In this document: one piece after another, positions 21,801 through 36,073 of the stretch
Numbering within the stretch: position 1 is the first letter of the stretch
Layout: the number at the start of each line of letters is the position of its first letter
Source of the DNA: Haliclona indistincta
Taxonomy: Eukaryota; Porifera; Demospongiae; Haplosclerida; Chalinidae
DNA length: 64,000 nucleotides
Direction: 5' to 3'
Assembly: GCA_964017065.1 (NCBI GenBank)
Contig: OZ024784.1
Location: 491,337 to 555,336, forward strand
Made by a program: the position numbers and the translations under genes
The notes under the pieces: generated by a model
The model's database searches: none
What the model was told of the DNA's origin: nothing
What the model saw: only the letters and a program-made list of their open reading frames with translations

Positions 21801-21999
21801 TGTACAAAATGAGAGAGTAAGTGCACTGTTTCGTAACTTACAGACTTTGTCCAAATTGGGGAAATCACCATCATGGAGGAGAAAACGTGAGTGAAAGAAA
21901 GGATTGCTTGTAAATTGTACTGACAATTTTTGTGCAGATAACTACTCTCAAAGAACGCTGACTCCCTCTAGCAGCTTGAGAAAGGAGCGCGTTCTATAG
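9614..21999 (+). CDS. Adhesion GPCR 1 (Ig-Ig-EGF-Ig-HRM-GAIN/GPS-7TM), 5' incomplete
   Basis: Exons: 9614-9934, 10002-10334, 10386-10496, 10546-10815, 18268-18425, 18475-18557, 18827-18963, 19207-19472, 19519-19656, 19699-19793, 19854-19970, 20017-20335, 20387-20590, 20641-20747, 20805-20916, 20971-21124, 21180-21264, 21319-21388, 21442-21548, 21597-21723, 21775-21886, 21938-21999 (1162 residues, in frame given one nt from a missing 5' exon). Order: two Ig domains (1-218), EGF (219-255), Ig (256-345), a linker with an RTKR dibasic site, a Cys/Trp hormone-receptor-like domain (471-560), a GAIN-like region, GPS ending CNSTHLTSFAVLV (784-851), seven membrane spans (852-1140) and a short tail. 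It should act at the cell surface with self-cleavage at HL/T. The GPS has fewer cysteines than usual. No signal-peptide exon is visible, so this may be a 5'-truncated duplicate of the gene at 24267. Confidence 0.85.
10862..10942 (+). mobile_element. Left end of a MITE interrupted by later insertions
   Basis: It begins with the hairpin GGGAGGCACGGTAGTGC..GCCTCCC, then AAGATGGCGGCTACATACAATGTATTA. The rest of the element appears to resume near 13213 (GCGTTCAAACGCTG), because the uninterrupted relative at 14379 has the two pieces joined. A third related tip (AACAAGATGGCGGCTACA) is inside the element at 5058. Confidence 0.6.
11650..11717 (+). ncRNA. tRNA-like Pol III promoter unit (SINE head or tRNA relic)
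   Basis: TGGCGCAGCGGT (11654-11665) fits an internal A box and GGGTTTGATTCCC (11698-11710) fits a B box, about 33 nt apart. The acceptor stem does not pair convincingly, so a working tRNA is unlikely. A tRNA-derived SINE head is the better reading. Confidence 0.4.
11770..11990. repeat. 52-bp tandem repeat, about 3-4 copies
   Basis: The unit running from GACGATCCTTAGG through GGGCCGAAGGCCCGGTTTAGG to CCCTCCC recurs every 52 bp (clear starts at 11881 and 11933). GGGCCGAAGGCCC is a small hairpin in every unit. Confidence 0.7.
13928..14274. repeat. Palindromic composite MITE A
   Basis: Arms 13928-14069 and 14124-14274 are inverted copies around a spacer of about 54 bp. Each arm is itself bounded by ATGTAGGG (outer) and CCCTACATCAG (inner). 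The right arm keeps a short AATGTAAAC-like stretch the left arm lost. It lies in the giant intron of adhesion GPCR 1. Confidence 0.7.
14379..14620 (+). mobile_element. MITE tip, uninterrupted relative of 10862/13213
   Basis: The same GGGAGGCACGGTAGTGCCTCCC hairpin, AATGGCGGCTACATACAATG and TTAGCGTTCAAACGCTG follow one another without a break, and similarity to 13213-13370 continues through GACGAACCTGGAAACGGTG. The right end was not identified. Confidence 0.55.
14881..15287. repeat. Palindromic composite MITE B
   Basis: Arms 14881-15031 and 15133-15287 are inverted copies and are clearly related to composite A. The inner ends again read GATCCCTACATCAGTGGCT. A different spacer of about 100 bp separates them. 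Confidence 0.7.
15551..16514. repeat. Palindromic composite MITE C with 33-bp and 60-bp tandem repeats
   Basis: Arms 15551-15838 and 16227-16514 are inverted copies of 288 bp. Each arm contains about six tandem copies of a 33-bp unit (GCTTGCAAAAGTAAAGGAAC and following). Because 33 is divisible by three, long repetitive open frames appear on both strands; they are not genes. The spacer holds about five copies of a 60-bp unit containing CATCGGACTGCGTCCTCC. Outer GTGTAGGGATG and inner CCCTACATCAGCGGC match composites A and B. Confidence 0.8.
16530..17756. other. Intronic DNA of adhesion GPCR 1, nothing recognised
   Basis: Unique-looking sequence with a short (GAA)n near 17372 and an isolated CCCTACAT near 17730. 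I see no exon whose frame fits the flanking receptor exons. Confidence 0.3.
17757..18203 (-). mobile_element. Inverted, uninterrupted copy of the TTAA-type MITE
   Basis: Its reverse complement matches 11077-11490 and 12122-12250, ending at TTAATTACTAAATTA / AAAGGGTTAA. It lacks the nested element at 11491-12122, which makes the nesting order clear. Confidence 0.65.
18563..18825. repeat. (ACTC)n and (TC)n microsatellites abutting a 3' splice site
   Basis: (ACTC)n fills 18563-18730 and (TC)n about 18752-18825. The TC tract runs directly into the AG acceptor of the exon at 18827. The second receptor has the same arrangement at 28028-28203. Confidence 0.9.
18985..19190. repeat. 19-bp intronic minisatellite, about 9 copies
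   Basis: The unit CCTTGTACCCATTCCATAG is repeated, with variants, in the intron before the hormone-receptor-like exon. The same unit is expanded to nearly 30 copies at 28376-28910. Confidence 0.85.
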
Positions 22000-22239
22000 T
22001 CTAGTTTATTAACCTATAATTATACACAAAGCATAATTATTTTTTAAATACTCGAGCAAAGACTCACGAAGTTTGTTTTTTGTGACTCATTTTTCCTTAT
22101 TTCTTCAATCGACTCGTATGTGTCACTGCTAATGGTCACTGCACTCTGTTTTGGGATCAGCAGTCTTTGCTGTTCATAAGTATTATTAAATAAATATTAT
22201 TGCAACGTATGCACTTTCTAGATAAAGTAAAAATGTTTT

Positions 22240-22440
22240 TATAAAACCTGAAAAGTGTAGGGATGACGCTTGCAAAGTAAAGGAACAAGGCTTTTGAAAA
22301 AGAAAAGGAACAAGATGGGATAGGAACAAGATGGAATAATGTTTGCAAAAGTAAAAGTCCCAATTATCCCTACATCAGCGGCTTGAATCAAAGAAGAGGA
22401 CATAGTCCGATGAAGTAATTGACGGTTTGTAATGGGAAGA
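22240..22440. mobile_element. Single degenerate arm of composite MITE C
   Basis: GTGTAGGGATGACGCTTGC near 22256, two to three decayed 33-bp units, TATCCCTACATCAGCGGCTTG, then part of the 60-bp spacer unit (AGTCCGATGAAGTAATTG). It lies just downstream of adhesion GPCR 1, whose likely poly(A) signal AATAAA is near 22190. Confidence 0.65.
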
Positions 22441-22522
22441 GGATTCCGCATTTGTTGTAGCCAATGCTAGTTATTGCAACAAGCCGGGGTCCTAGGGGAT
22501 ACTTGGGACTTTACATGATAGA

Positions 22523-22569
22523 CTTGTTACGTGATGAGACCAATTATGGGATCGCTAAACGAGCACTGA
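22523..22569 (+). pseudogene. 47-bp sliver of RACK1 exon 2
   Basis: This stretch equals 50172-50218 of the RACK1 gene in this window with one difference (AATTATGGG against AACTATGGG). It has no flanking RACK1 sequence. An intronless exon fragment next to MITE debris suggests transposon capture or repair-template insertion. Confidence 0.75.
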
Positions 22570-22778
22570 TAAGATTGAGGGTCACAAAATTATCTTGCTC
22601 TGCTTGATGCAGCAAGACTCCTCTTTGAAATAGATTATTTTGTCTCAAACTTGTTACTAAGCGTCTTAACTCTTGAAAAAAATTAATTATTTATTATTAC
22701 CATAATTACATTATGGATAAGGATCAGTAGAGAATTGTAACTTGACAACACATGACAGTAATAGTAATAACAAAGAGA

Positions 22779-23790
22779 CTAAGATGTAGTGGAATTGTAT
22801 ATCTTGAAACAGCCAGCAACACTAGCAGGATCAGGGAGAGCTGTGAAATCAAATGAGTGATCATGATCAGTATTGAGTTACACGTACCTGATATAACAGT
22901 ATTGATAGTATTGAGAACATTAGCACTGTTTAATGATACATCACAGCAGTAGTAGTCCAGCCTGTTGTTGATGGTGACCAGTTTCTCTCTCGACTTGATG
23001 TCACTGGTACAATTCAATCCTTTCGATGAAGGAGAGCGTGCGTTGAGGACCACTATCCCTGGGACTCGTGGTGGCTCCAGGTTTGGCAGCTCTTTCATTC
23101 CGAATATTCGTTCCATCATGCCCATATCTACATCTGGAAAGAATCTCGTCGTCTTGTCACCTGATGTCAACCAGAACACATACCCAGATGCTCTCAGAGC
23201 CATGAGTCTCGAGTACTCAAACCAATACTGTATAATATCCGGATTATTGTAGTATTCTACTATACAGTTACCAAACAATCCAGCTGGTATGTTAGTACTA
23301 CTAGGAGGGCTCTCGTCGGATATATTAGCAACGATGATGAACACATCTGAGACCATGTTACTAGACCAGAACAATGCATTAGTGAACCGTGCTGATCCCA
23401 TCCCAAGACCAAGCAGAGCGGTAGTATAGTAGCTAGTGTTACCATGGTTATAGCCCAGCTGGAAGACACTATACTGGTTCATACAGTCAGTGGTCCAGGT
23501 ATCTGTTAGGTTAGACTGAGCCGCTGTATCGGGGCAACAATACTCAAACCCCATTCTGAAGTCAGTGACACCAGATCTCAGTGCTAGAGGTATCGTGATC
23601 GCTATAGCCAGCGCCACAAGAACAACGAGAACTGCAGACATCACAATAGCTATAATTGCAATCACTATCTTTCGACTGATTGTGGTCTTTCTCATGTGAT
23701 AGAGTTCCTGTGATAATAATAGTAATGCATTATGTATTAACTATAATCCAGTACCTGAGTGTCTTCAATGTTGAACTCATCATCAGCCAT
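22779..23790 (-). CDS. Type II single-pass membrane protein, family not recognised
   Basis: Model: exon 1 23755-23790, exon 2 22888-23707, exon 3 22779-22840, introns of 47 nt, 305 residues, frame closes. The start is MADDEFNIEDTQ. A basic stretch RKTTISRK is followed by one long hydrophobic helix (about residues 25-50), so the N-terminus is inside and about 255 residues face the lumen or outside. That part has CC pairs (FEYCCPD, DYYCCDV), scattered N-glycosylation sequons, and an FLT/FWLTSGDKTTRFFPDVD segment. If the second intron is not removed, the reading instead ends in an extra hydrophobic tail, so the 3' end is the least certain part. It lies on the opposite strand between two tandem adhesion GPCR genes. 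I do not recognise a family and assign no function. Confidence 0.6.
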
Positions 23791-23806
23791 CACCACTCAC
23801 TTACCT

Positions 23807-23812
<6 letters not shown>

Positions 23813-23896
<84 letters not shown>
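23813..23896. repeat. (GA)n microsatellite
   Basis: About 42 GA units just upstream of the start of the minus-strand gene at 22779-23790. Confidence 0.9.
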
Positions 23897-23898
<2 letters not shown>

Positions 23899-24266
23899 AA
23901 TGAACTATTGAACCCAGGAGTGTCCGAGACAACAGTTCTTCTTCTTACATAACGATGCATAATGCTGAAAGCCTTCCAACAGAATACACTTGAGCAATTC
24001 AAGGCAATCAGAACTTGACGAGTCAAGTTACCACAGAAAATACCCAGAACTACTGTATCTCTGGCCTACAAGAATGCAGTTATTACCGGTTTAATGGTTA
24101 AGTTATAGGTCAGCTGCTCTGCTATAGGCGCTTCAGTAGTTCTCTCCGACCTGTTGATTGATTGAAGCCAGGCGTGGTCGCGCGGTCTAGTCTAGTCTGT
24201 GGAGGAGGGGGAGGGGCTCGTCACTCGTGGTATTTCCGCCGTTTGATGTTGCAGAACTAGCTAATC

Positions 24267-26242
24267 ATGATTGCCTCTAGGAGGCGGCGAGCAGCTACTC
24301 GCTGCTGTAGTGGTCTGCCATGCCTGCTGCTCGCTGTGACTATCGCTGAAACACTACTGAACACTGTTGTGGCCACATCAAGTGAGTAGATCTGGCCGCG
24401 GAGTAGTAGTTCCCCTTTATAGCTCACATTGTACTCAGGCTCAGATTGTACAGGTTTTCTACGTTTCTTAACCACAAACAGCGACCAACGATTCCTATCA
24501 GTAAATGAGACTAACTTAGCTTTTGAGGTGGGAGACAACATCACTCTTACTTGCTACTCGCCGCAAACTCCTGTGTCCGCTACATGGGCCATCAACCCTG
24601 CACCAAGTGATGAAGAGCGTTTTACTACATCTTATAGAGGCTTAGTTTTATCCATTAAGTGGACAGCGGCTCTGGTGACTGATACTGCAGTTTATGCTTG
24701 TGTCTATACAATTCAAGATTCTAATCAGAATATCTCATGTCCTCACAACCTAACAGTTGAAGGTATGATCTGCAATTTGTGCAGAGCTAAAGTGACTGAC
24801 ATGTATCATTACTGCAGAACCAATCTCCACTCCCAACATCTCCAGTCCAGAGACTGTTCTTGAGGGTGACCCACTAACCCTGTCATGCAGTGTGCAGGGA
24901 GTACCTCGCCCCACCATCATGTGGTATAGAGATGAAGAGCTCCTGTCACAACCATCCTCTGCTATATCAACTCAGTCATTCAGTATCACTGAACAGCTCA
25001 CCATTCCATTAGCTACCTGTGCAGACACTGGCCACTACTCATGCTCTGCTGTGCAGATATTACAGAGCAGAGAAGGACAAATGCTAGTGTTGAACTCAAG
25101 TGCCTCTACAACCACCATCTTATGTGAGTGTACCCATTATTAGTAGAGGCTACATGTAGCTTGCCTGCACAGTACACAGGTACTTCACAGATATTTTTTT
25201 GCATATAAACTCGCAGTGTTACTTTCAACAGACATTCCCATGTTGCCAGTAGCTAACGAACTGCTACATATTGTTTCATTTCCAAATACACAGGTTACAT
25301 AGTATAGCTTTTACTAGAACATGATTACAAGTGAAATGTTGACATTGCCTGAAGGAATACTCTGTTCAACTGAACTGGTCAAACTTCAATAGTATCGGAT
25401 GACCCTTCCTTGACACTTTTGATCAGACTAATGGACAACAACACATTTTCACTAGAGTGGAAGCCATGTCATAGATTGTTTATCCAGACCAGCTTGGTAT
25501 TAAAGTAGTGGTTTTCAGTGGAATCAGCTGTGGTATACTTGGGCTTATACCATACTAAGACTCTTGACTAAGACTATTCTGACCAATCAGATTGGTATTT
25601 GAGGGATATAACGGGTTATATATCCCTCCACGTAACGTGCCCAAGATTGGAACAGCCTTTGGCATGGCACAAGTAAGTTATATCACATGTTGGCGGAACT
25701 TATGATCCGTTATATCCCTCGAGAAAGGGCTAGCGCTCTTGTAAAGTCTCGAAAAAACCTCGGGCTTCGCCCTCGACGCTTCTTTAATTGACTTCACTTG
25801 AGCGCTCCATTTCCCGCGGGATATAACCTACGCTTAATGATCAATCCATCTCTTGCATTTTTGTTTACACAAGACTGTTCTTCCATGTATATAGCTGTAC
25901 CAATGGTGACTGTATCAGCTCAATCACTAACAGCACTGGTTGATAGTAACATGACTCTAGTGTGTATGATCACACAAGACTGCTTATCCCTACCTGTCAC
26001 TATCCTGTGGAGCCATCATGGAGTAGCTTCTCTAATGAACACCTCACAACACATCATAACAACTACTAGTAACATGTCAGAAAGTAGCTTAACACTGATC
26101 CAAGTTGATCCATCAGTTAATAACAGAGACTACACTTGTACTGCCACAACTAGTGCTGGAACAAACAATGCTACAGTAACACTCACTGTGCAAGGTACTA
26201 CACCGCTACTGACAGCCTTAGCTTCATGACAACCTCTCTCTC

Positions 26243-26312
<70 letters not shown>

Positions 26313-28105
26313 CCTCACTCCCTATCTCTCTAGCTTCTCCCACAATAAGCACAACTGGTGGTCTAGTACAGATTGATGAGGGAGCTACTAAAGCACTGGA
26401 GTGTCTCTATGATGGTCTCCCTGCTCCATCAGATGCAGTAGAGTGGTATCACAATGGAGCACTGGTTATTAGTATTACTAGTCCTAGAGTGAGCCTGGAC
26501 ATCATCAATGCTACTAGTTATCGATCAGGCATTCCAGCATTCATTGCTGCACTAACCATCACTAATGCCAAACGCACTGACACTGGTTACTACTCATGTC
26601 AAGTTACTAATGGAGTTGGTCCAACAGCATCACTTCAACAGCCATTTTCATTGACTGTGCTAAAACGTGAGTGAATGTTAGATATAGTGGTCACCTTTCA
26701 GTGATATGTTGTTGTAGCGGACTATTGCAGTCCTTCTCCGTGTCTCAATGGCGCCACATGTAGGAATGAGTTATCTTCTTACCTGTGTGACTGTGCTCCG
26801 AACTGGACTGGTCTAACATGTGAAAAAGGTCAGTTAAACTTGACATCTTACACACTACCCATCATTCTGAATCACAGAGGAGCTAATGAGATCCAAGCCA
26901 GTTATTATTGTTCCTCCTCAACAACAGTATGTTACATTTGGGTCTACAGTCAACCTGACATGTGTAGCCAAAGGCAATCCTCAACCAACTATAACATGGT
27001 TTCACAACAACGAAACTATCATAGGAGCTGTCACTTCATTCTACATTATTGATGAGCTTGATCTAGCTAGCAGAGGGCAGTACTACTGCAATGCTAGTAA
27101 TGATGAAGGAGCAAGCAGCAGTGATGTTGTGATTGTTAAGATCAGAGGTATATTATACATGTACTACAGGGAAGGAAACATGTACATGTATAGCCTTCAT
27201 GTACGTGTATGTATATCCCTTCATGACATGTATGTGTTCAGTCTCTGTAGTCACTTTTACTGAGGTTTGCAATTTGCTTTACTAACTAATTTCCATGTAA
27301 TAAATGGGTGTAGTACGTTTTCTGTATCTCGCTCTGTGCACACTCAAGCTAGCTGTTGGTTGTGACGCAACCTGCAAAACTCTGTATTCGTGAGCTGGAT
27401 AAGGATACTGAACACATTAGTGCATGAAGATGATACTCTATAATATTATATGCTTGACACCACATTCCAGGAACCTGAAGAATTAATAATTACATGTATT
27501 TAATTGAATATTTATCTTTGTGAAGTGGAAGTGAGCACTTTAGCACAAACCATATTTAATGCATAGTTTACATAGCATGACAGTCATAGTGTCTGCAGAA
27601 CAAGTTGACATCACATCTGTTAAACTAATGTTTAACCTTGTTTATTAAATTATCTTGTTAAGTACTGCACTGTTAAGGATGTGTTAATTGAATAATAATA
27701 TTATTGTAAATACCGTACTTCACTATGTCAAGGTTTGCTCCAGTTCAAGATTGAAGTGAATTTAACTCGTGAATTTGTGATACAATCAATCCTCAATGGA
27801 TCTGACAACTCAGTTCGAACAAAGCGAGCAACGAGTGACAGTTTAAATTTTACAGCAACTACTGAAAAGCTAGAGACACTGATTTTTGTGGTACGTATGT
27901 GACTTTAAAATTAACTTGTTTAACTTCCTTGATGAACTACAGCTTAGCAAACTTGATAGAGCTAAAATCGGCAAAGAGTCAGCTACAATCATCAATGTAC
28001 AGTTTGCTCCCAACAGCACAATAGAGTGAGTACACTCACTCACTTACTGACTCACTCACTCACTCACTCACTCACTCACTCGCTCACTCACTCATAATAT
28101 CACCT

Positions 28106-28203
<98 letters not shown>

Positions 28204-31200
28204 ATCTCTGTTAGATGTCATTCCTTTGTTGGTGTCTGTCATTGTTGCTGATGATCAGAATTTAATGGTTGATAGTGACGAGCTTGAGAGTGCACTATTG
28301 AACGTCATTGAGGGTTTCGTGCTAAGTATCATCCGTTTTGGTAAATTGCACAGCATAGTATTAAGTACTAAGCCTTGTACCCATTCCATAGTCTTGTACC
28401 CATTCCATAGCCTTGTACCCATTTCATAGCCTTGTACTCATTCCATAGTCTTGTACCCATTTCATAGCCTTGTACCCATTCCATAGCCTTGTACCCATTC
28501 CATAGCCTTGTACCCATTTCATAGCCTTGTACTCATTCCATAGCCTTGTACTCATTCCATAGACTTGTACCCATTTCATAGCCTTGTACCCATTCCATAG
28601 CCTTGTACTCATTCCATAGTCTTGTACCCATTTCATAGCCTTGTACCCATTCCATAGCCTTGTACCCATTCCATAGCCTTGTACCCATTTCATAGCCTTG
28701 TACTCATTCCATAGCCTTGTACTCATTCCATAGACTTGTACCCATTTCATAGCCTTGTACTCATTCCATAGTCTTGTACCCATTTCATAGCCTTGTACTC
28801 ATTCCATAGCCTTACCCATTCCATAGCCTTGTACCCTTCCATGGCCTTACCCATTCCATAGCCTTGTACCCATTCCATAGCCTTGTACCCATTTCATAGC
28901 CTTGTACTCTGTATACTTTTCTATACTGTTTTCCTCTCTCAGATGCTTGTCTTCATAATATCACAATGATACCCTCGTCATCTGGTGATCCTAATCTTCC
29001 TGTCATTCTCTCATGGCCAGAGACTGATGCTGGGCAGACCAGCGAGTTAGTGTGTCCATGTGGGCCCCCTGGCTTCAATATTGGTGTTGTACGGACTGCA
29101 AAACGTCTATGCTGGAGTGATTTTAAAACTGTAGCTTTCTGGAGGGAACCCAATGATAGCAGCTGTAACTTCACTGATACTGCTCGACGGCTGTGCAACC
29201 TTGCAATGGTGAGGTGCTAAACACATGTATACCATCATTAGATAGTTACTGCAGCTGGAGAGAGATGACGAGCTAGCATATGGACTGGACAACATTACTG
29301 GAATGACTGAGCAGATAAGATCATTTGAAGTGTCCATTTCTACTGCTCTAGTAGAGAGGCTTGTCAATGGCAGCACCATTGGAAACCAAACAGTGACTAC
29401 ATTGTTATTACTCTTGTTGCAATGTCATTTGTCCTTTCTCCAGCTATCAGATCCATTTCTCAACATCATTGACAATCTCTTAGATGTTCCAGAAGAAGAG
29501 TTTATTGACAGCAACAATGAAGCCAAGAGCTCAGCGAGGTACGTGCCGATATCCTTCAGACTATCATAATCGCCGTCATTGTTATGATACTATCTCAGGT
29601 TACTCCAGTCATTTGATAATGTAATAGCAAGCTATCCGGTCACGGACAATTTCACAGTCTTGACTCGACAGAATTACGTCGCATCCATTAGTCTAATAGA
29701 TGCACCATCAGATGAGTAAGTGATTATTGTTAACCACACCTCTTTTATGTCCTTAATTTAGAGGTACAGTCTTCAGTGTGAATCAAGGAAATGCTTCTTT
29801 CAATGATGACTCTAATGGATCTGCTGTTACCGTTCATCTTCCCAGCTCTCTGTATGACACTGTTAGATCAGCTCTGGACAATGAAGCCAGTGGTGATTCA
29901 GGAGCAGGTTTGCTGAGGCTCACGCAGGGTGCTTTCTTTAACAGCGCACTATTTCTGAGAGCAAACGAGAGCTCAGTTGAGCAGCCACAAGTTGATGGTG
30001 TGATTGTTACGGTAGACTTCGTAGGAGCGGAGGTCAGTGGACTGAACGAATCGGTGATGATGACATTTCGCAAGAACACTGTGAGTCAAGTGTATTCACA
30101 CATTCCATCACTATGATGTCATTATTATCAGGGTGTTGGTAATGGAACACGCCATAATCAGACACAGTTTAATTATAGCTGTAAATACTGGGAACCTGGT
30201 GATAGAGGTATGTATAGACGAGAGGAATGAATACGTGTTAACACGTTGGTCCTTTAGAATCATCTGGTTACTGGTCCCCGGAGGGTTGCACACTTGTAGA
30301 GGACACCAATGAAACAGCAACTTGTGAATGTGATCATCTGACTAGCTTCTGTATCTTACTGGTAAAATGTGACATACTAGTCTGTTATTAAACTGTCTTC
30401 TGCTACGCCAGGATGTTGCTCCAGTTGAATCACCTGAAGGGGCTGACCCAATGGCCGAAGCTGCTATAACAAGTCTCTCCATCATCGGTTGCTGTGTCTC
30501 TTCAGTCTGTTTAATAGTTATTATTATCACTTATGCAGTAGAAAAGTACTACACCATTCAAACACAGTAACAATTCTTTATTTCTTGTTCTATTGTTACT
30601 GCAGGAGTCTTCGTAAGACAACTAATGGTCGACTACTGCTAAACCTGAGCTCTGCTCTTCTTGGTCTCTATGTGATATTCATCCCGGCAATGTATCTGGG
30701 TCCAGTGAAACCTCTCTGTATCATAGCTGCTGTTCTGCTTCAGTATTTCTTCCTGGCATCATTCATAGCAATGGCTGGAGAAGCCGTGGTACTGTACATT
30801 GAGTTAGTGAAAGTGTTTCAATCAGAGATACATCACCTGGTTTTAAAGACAGCAATAATTACATGGGGTGAGTTTAACGTGTGTGTGTCTTCGTTAGATT
30901 CAAGGAACGTGCAACTATTCTACTATAGAAAGCTTTCTCTTCATCAGCCACAATAATATCAGCATGTGAACACGCTTTTCAAATGCATTATAATCTAAAG
31001 TTGTATGCTCATTGGAGTGATATGTTCCTGCTTGACGCATGGTAGGCAGGTTCTGAGGCAGCATGAGTGAGTCTAGTTTGTGATTCAAATCATGATTGAG
31101 ACTTCTGCTAATTGATTACATACACTTTGACATGTTAAATAAACTATCTATACTACTGATTCTCTTCACTGTGATGTCATAATGTGTTTACTCTCTCTCT

Positions 31201-32388
31201 CTCTCTACAGTCACTCCAGTATTTATCACAGCGCTTGTGTTTGCTCCTGACCCTCATAGCTATGCTGGTGATATGTGAGTAGCTGCTCTGAGACTTCGTG
31301 CTGTATCTCATATTCATTACTACAGATGTCGACCAATTGGTCCTCAGTTCTGGGTTGGGTTTGTTGTGCCGTTCGGCGTCATCTATCTCTTCAACTTCAT
31401 CCTGTTCATCGTCATCATAAGCTCCATTAGTCGACAGCAAGCCAAGATGTCTGGTGCTACTGGTAACAAAGACCTGGAACTGACCTTCAGAAAGCGTCTC
31501 GTAATCTCTGTAGCTCTCTCGATTCTGTTCGGTCTTGGATGGGTTCTTGGTCTAGCTGGTACTCGCAGCTTCAGTGTAAACTACTTGCGATACAGCTTTC
31601 AGATCGTCTTTATCGTATTGTGTGCTTTTCAAGGATTGTTCATTTTTATAGCATATGGTCTCCGGCTGCAGAAGGTACGACTAGCCTGGCTCAAGTGGTT
31701 TTATATTGCAGTTGGACAGCACAACAAGGCGTTGTCAATAGCAACACGAGACACTATCAGATTCTCAACTAGACCTCACTTGAACCATCATAACGTTACT
31801 CTCGGCACATTCGCTGATAGTGTGAACGAAAGTGTTGAGCTCAAGAAGTTAGGTCGATGTAGCCCGGCTTTTGGTCGATGTAGCCCGGCTCTTTCATACA
31901 GAAGCAGTTTCGAGTCATCGCCATACACTAGCAGATCATCTCGTGCCAAGAGGAGTCCACTACCTAGGCACAAACACACGGAATCAAGCAAGAATGGATC
32001 ATTGAAGCCTCCAGAAGTGTCTAATAATTTATTATCAGTGCCCCCTCGTGGGCATTCACCATCCCTCGTAGGGTCTTTATCGATGTCGTCAATAGCTAGC
32101 TCCACATTTAACACAGAGACAGACAGAGACACACCTAACTCTGGGAGGAATAGTTCTAACACTGGGAGGAATAGTCCTAACTCTGGGAGGAATAGTTCTA
32201 ACACTGGGAGGAATAGTCCAAGCAGTCACTACAGGGACACCCCGGCTAACAATGACAAAGACACCACTAACAATCACAAAGACACTGTTCACAATGGTAT
32301 AGACACTCCAACTAGTCACAATGGTGATAACCACAAAGATACTAACAATGACAGCAACACTCATAATGTCTGTCACACACCAGTATAA
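24267..32388 (+). CDS. Adhesion GPCR 2 (SP-Ig4-EGF-Ig-HRM-GAIN/GPS-7TM-long tail)
   Basis: Exons: 24267-24381, 24439-24762, 24818-25123, 25874-26194, 26334-26666, 26718-26828, 26878-27147, 27733-27890, 27943-28025, 28204-28340, 28943-29208, 29255-29392, 29444-29538, 29599-29715, 29762-30080, 30132-30207, 30258-30361, 30412-30545, 30605-30867, 31211-31274, 31326-32388 (1598 residues, frame closes). Arg-rich start then a hydrophobic signal peptide; Ig domains at about 39-466; EGF 467-503; Ig 504-593; a linker with RTKR; hormone-receptor-like domain 720-808; GAIN-like region; a canonical GPS with [13 protein letters not shown] (to 1091); 7TM to about 1345; a 250-residue Ser/Thr/Asn-rich cytoplasmic tail with repeated [14 protein letters not shown] units. 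Exons from 25874 to 30207 are nearly identical to those of receptor 1; the 7TM half is not. The first two Ig exons and the signal exon are unique to this copy. Expected at the cell surface as a cleaved two-fragment receptor; the ligand is unknown. Confidence 0.9.
25124..25873. other. Intron of adhesion GPCR 2, possible small repeat
   Basis: A 750-nt intron containing GGGTTATATATCCCTC and later GGATATAACC, weakly suggesting an old inverted-repeat insertion near 25600-25830. No exon seen. Confidence 0.3.
26237..26318. repeat. (CT)n tract before a 3' splice site
   Basis: A long CT microsatellite lies just upstream of the acceptor at 26333 (Ig exon of receptor 2). The same intron in receptor 1 (9935-10001) has only a short CT tract. 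Confidence 0.9.
28028..28203. repeat. (ACTC)n then (TC)n before a 3' splice site
   Basis: Same position as 18563-18825 in receptor 1 but shorter. The TC tract runs into the acceptor of the exon at 28204. Confidence 0.9.
28376..28910. repeat. 19-bp intronic minisatellite, nearly 30 copies
   Basis: Tandem CCTTGTACCCATTCCATAG units with recurring variants (ACTCATT, ATTTCAT), grouped in higher-order blocks. It is the expanded homologue of 18985-19190. Open frames across it are artefacts of the repeat. Confidence 0.9.
30868..31210. other. Intron of adhesion GPCR 2
   Basis: A 343-nt intron between the TM4 exon and the short extracellular-loop exon at 31211, ending in a short CT tract. Nothing else seen. 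Confidence 0.4.
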
Positions 32389-32727
32389 CCATCTATTTAT
32401 TTTTATATCATGTTGTCCTCATCTACTACTAGCTGCAGTGATATTATCAATCATGTTAATCAAGTGTATTATTATATTCCAACGATCAAGTTGATTATAA
32501 CATTTTTATACATGTCACTTATTGTCAGGCAGCGGGTTTTACAAGCAGGTATCAAAATGGGTAATGCTACACTAGGTTTGTACTACAGTGCTCTACTTGT
32601 CCAGCTCTTTAATATTGTCGGGAAAATTAGCTTCTGATATGCATAATTAAAATACAATGTCAAAATGATTGTCGAGGAATGTGATTGATTGGTGCCTGTA
32701 CAATATTCCCAGTATTACTTCAGCTGT
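32389..32727. other. Convergent 3' region of GPCR 2 and P4HA
   Basis: Probably the 3' UTRs of both convergent genes; AT-rich with AATTAAAATAC near 32645. No gene seen. Confidence 0.4.

Positions 32728-36073
<3,346 letters not shown>

Noticed and set aside
22724..22887. Extended hydrophobic C-terminus of the minus-strand type II protein
   Set aside because: A 47-nt GT-AG intron with clean borders lies there; the spliced form is preferred, although the unspliced reading cannot be excluded.
28424..28783. 119-codon open frame with [18 protein letters not shown] repeats
   Set aside because: Readthrough of a 19-bp intronic minisatellite inside a receptor gene on the other strand.
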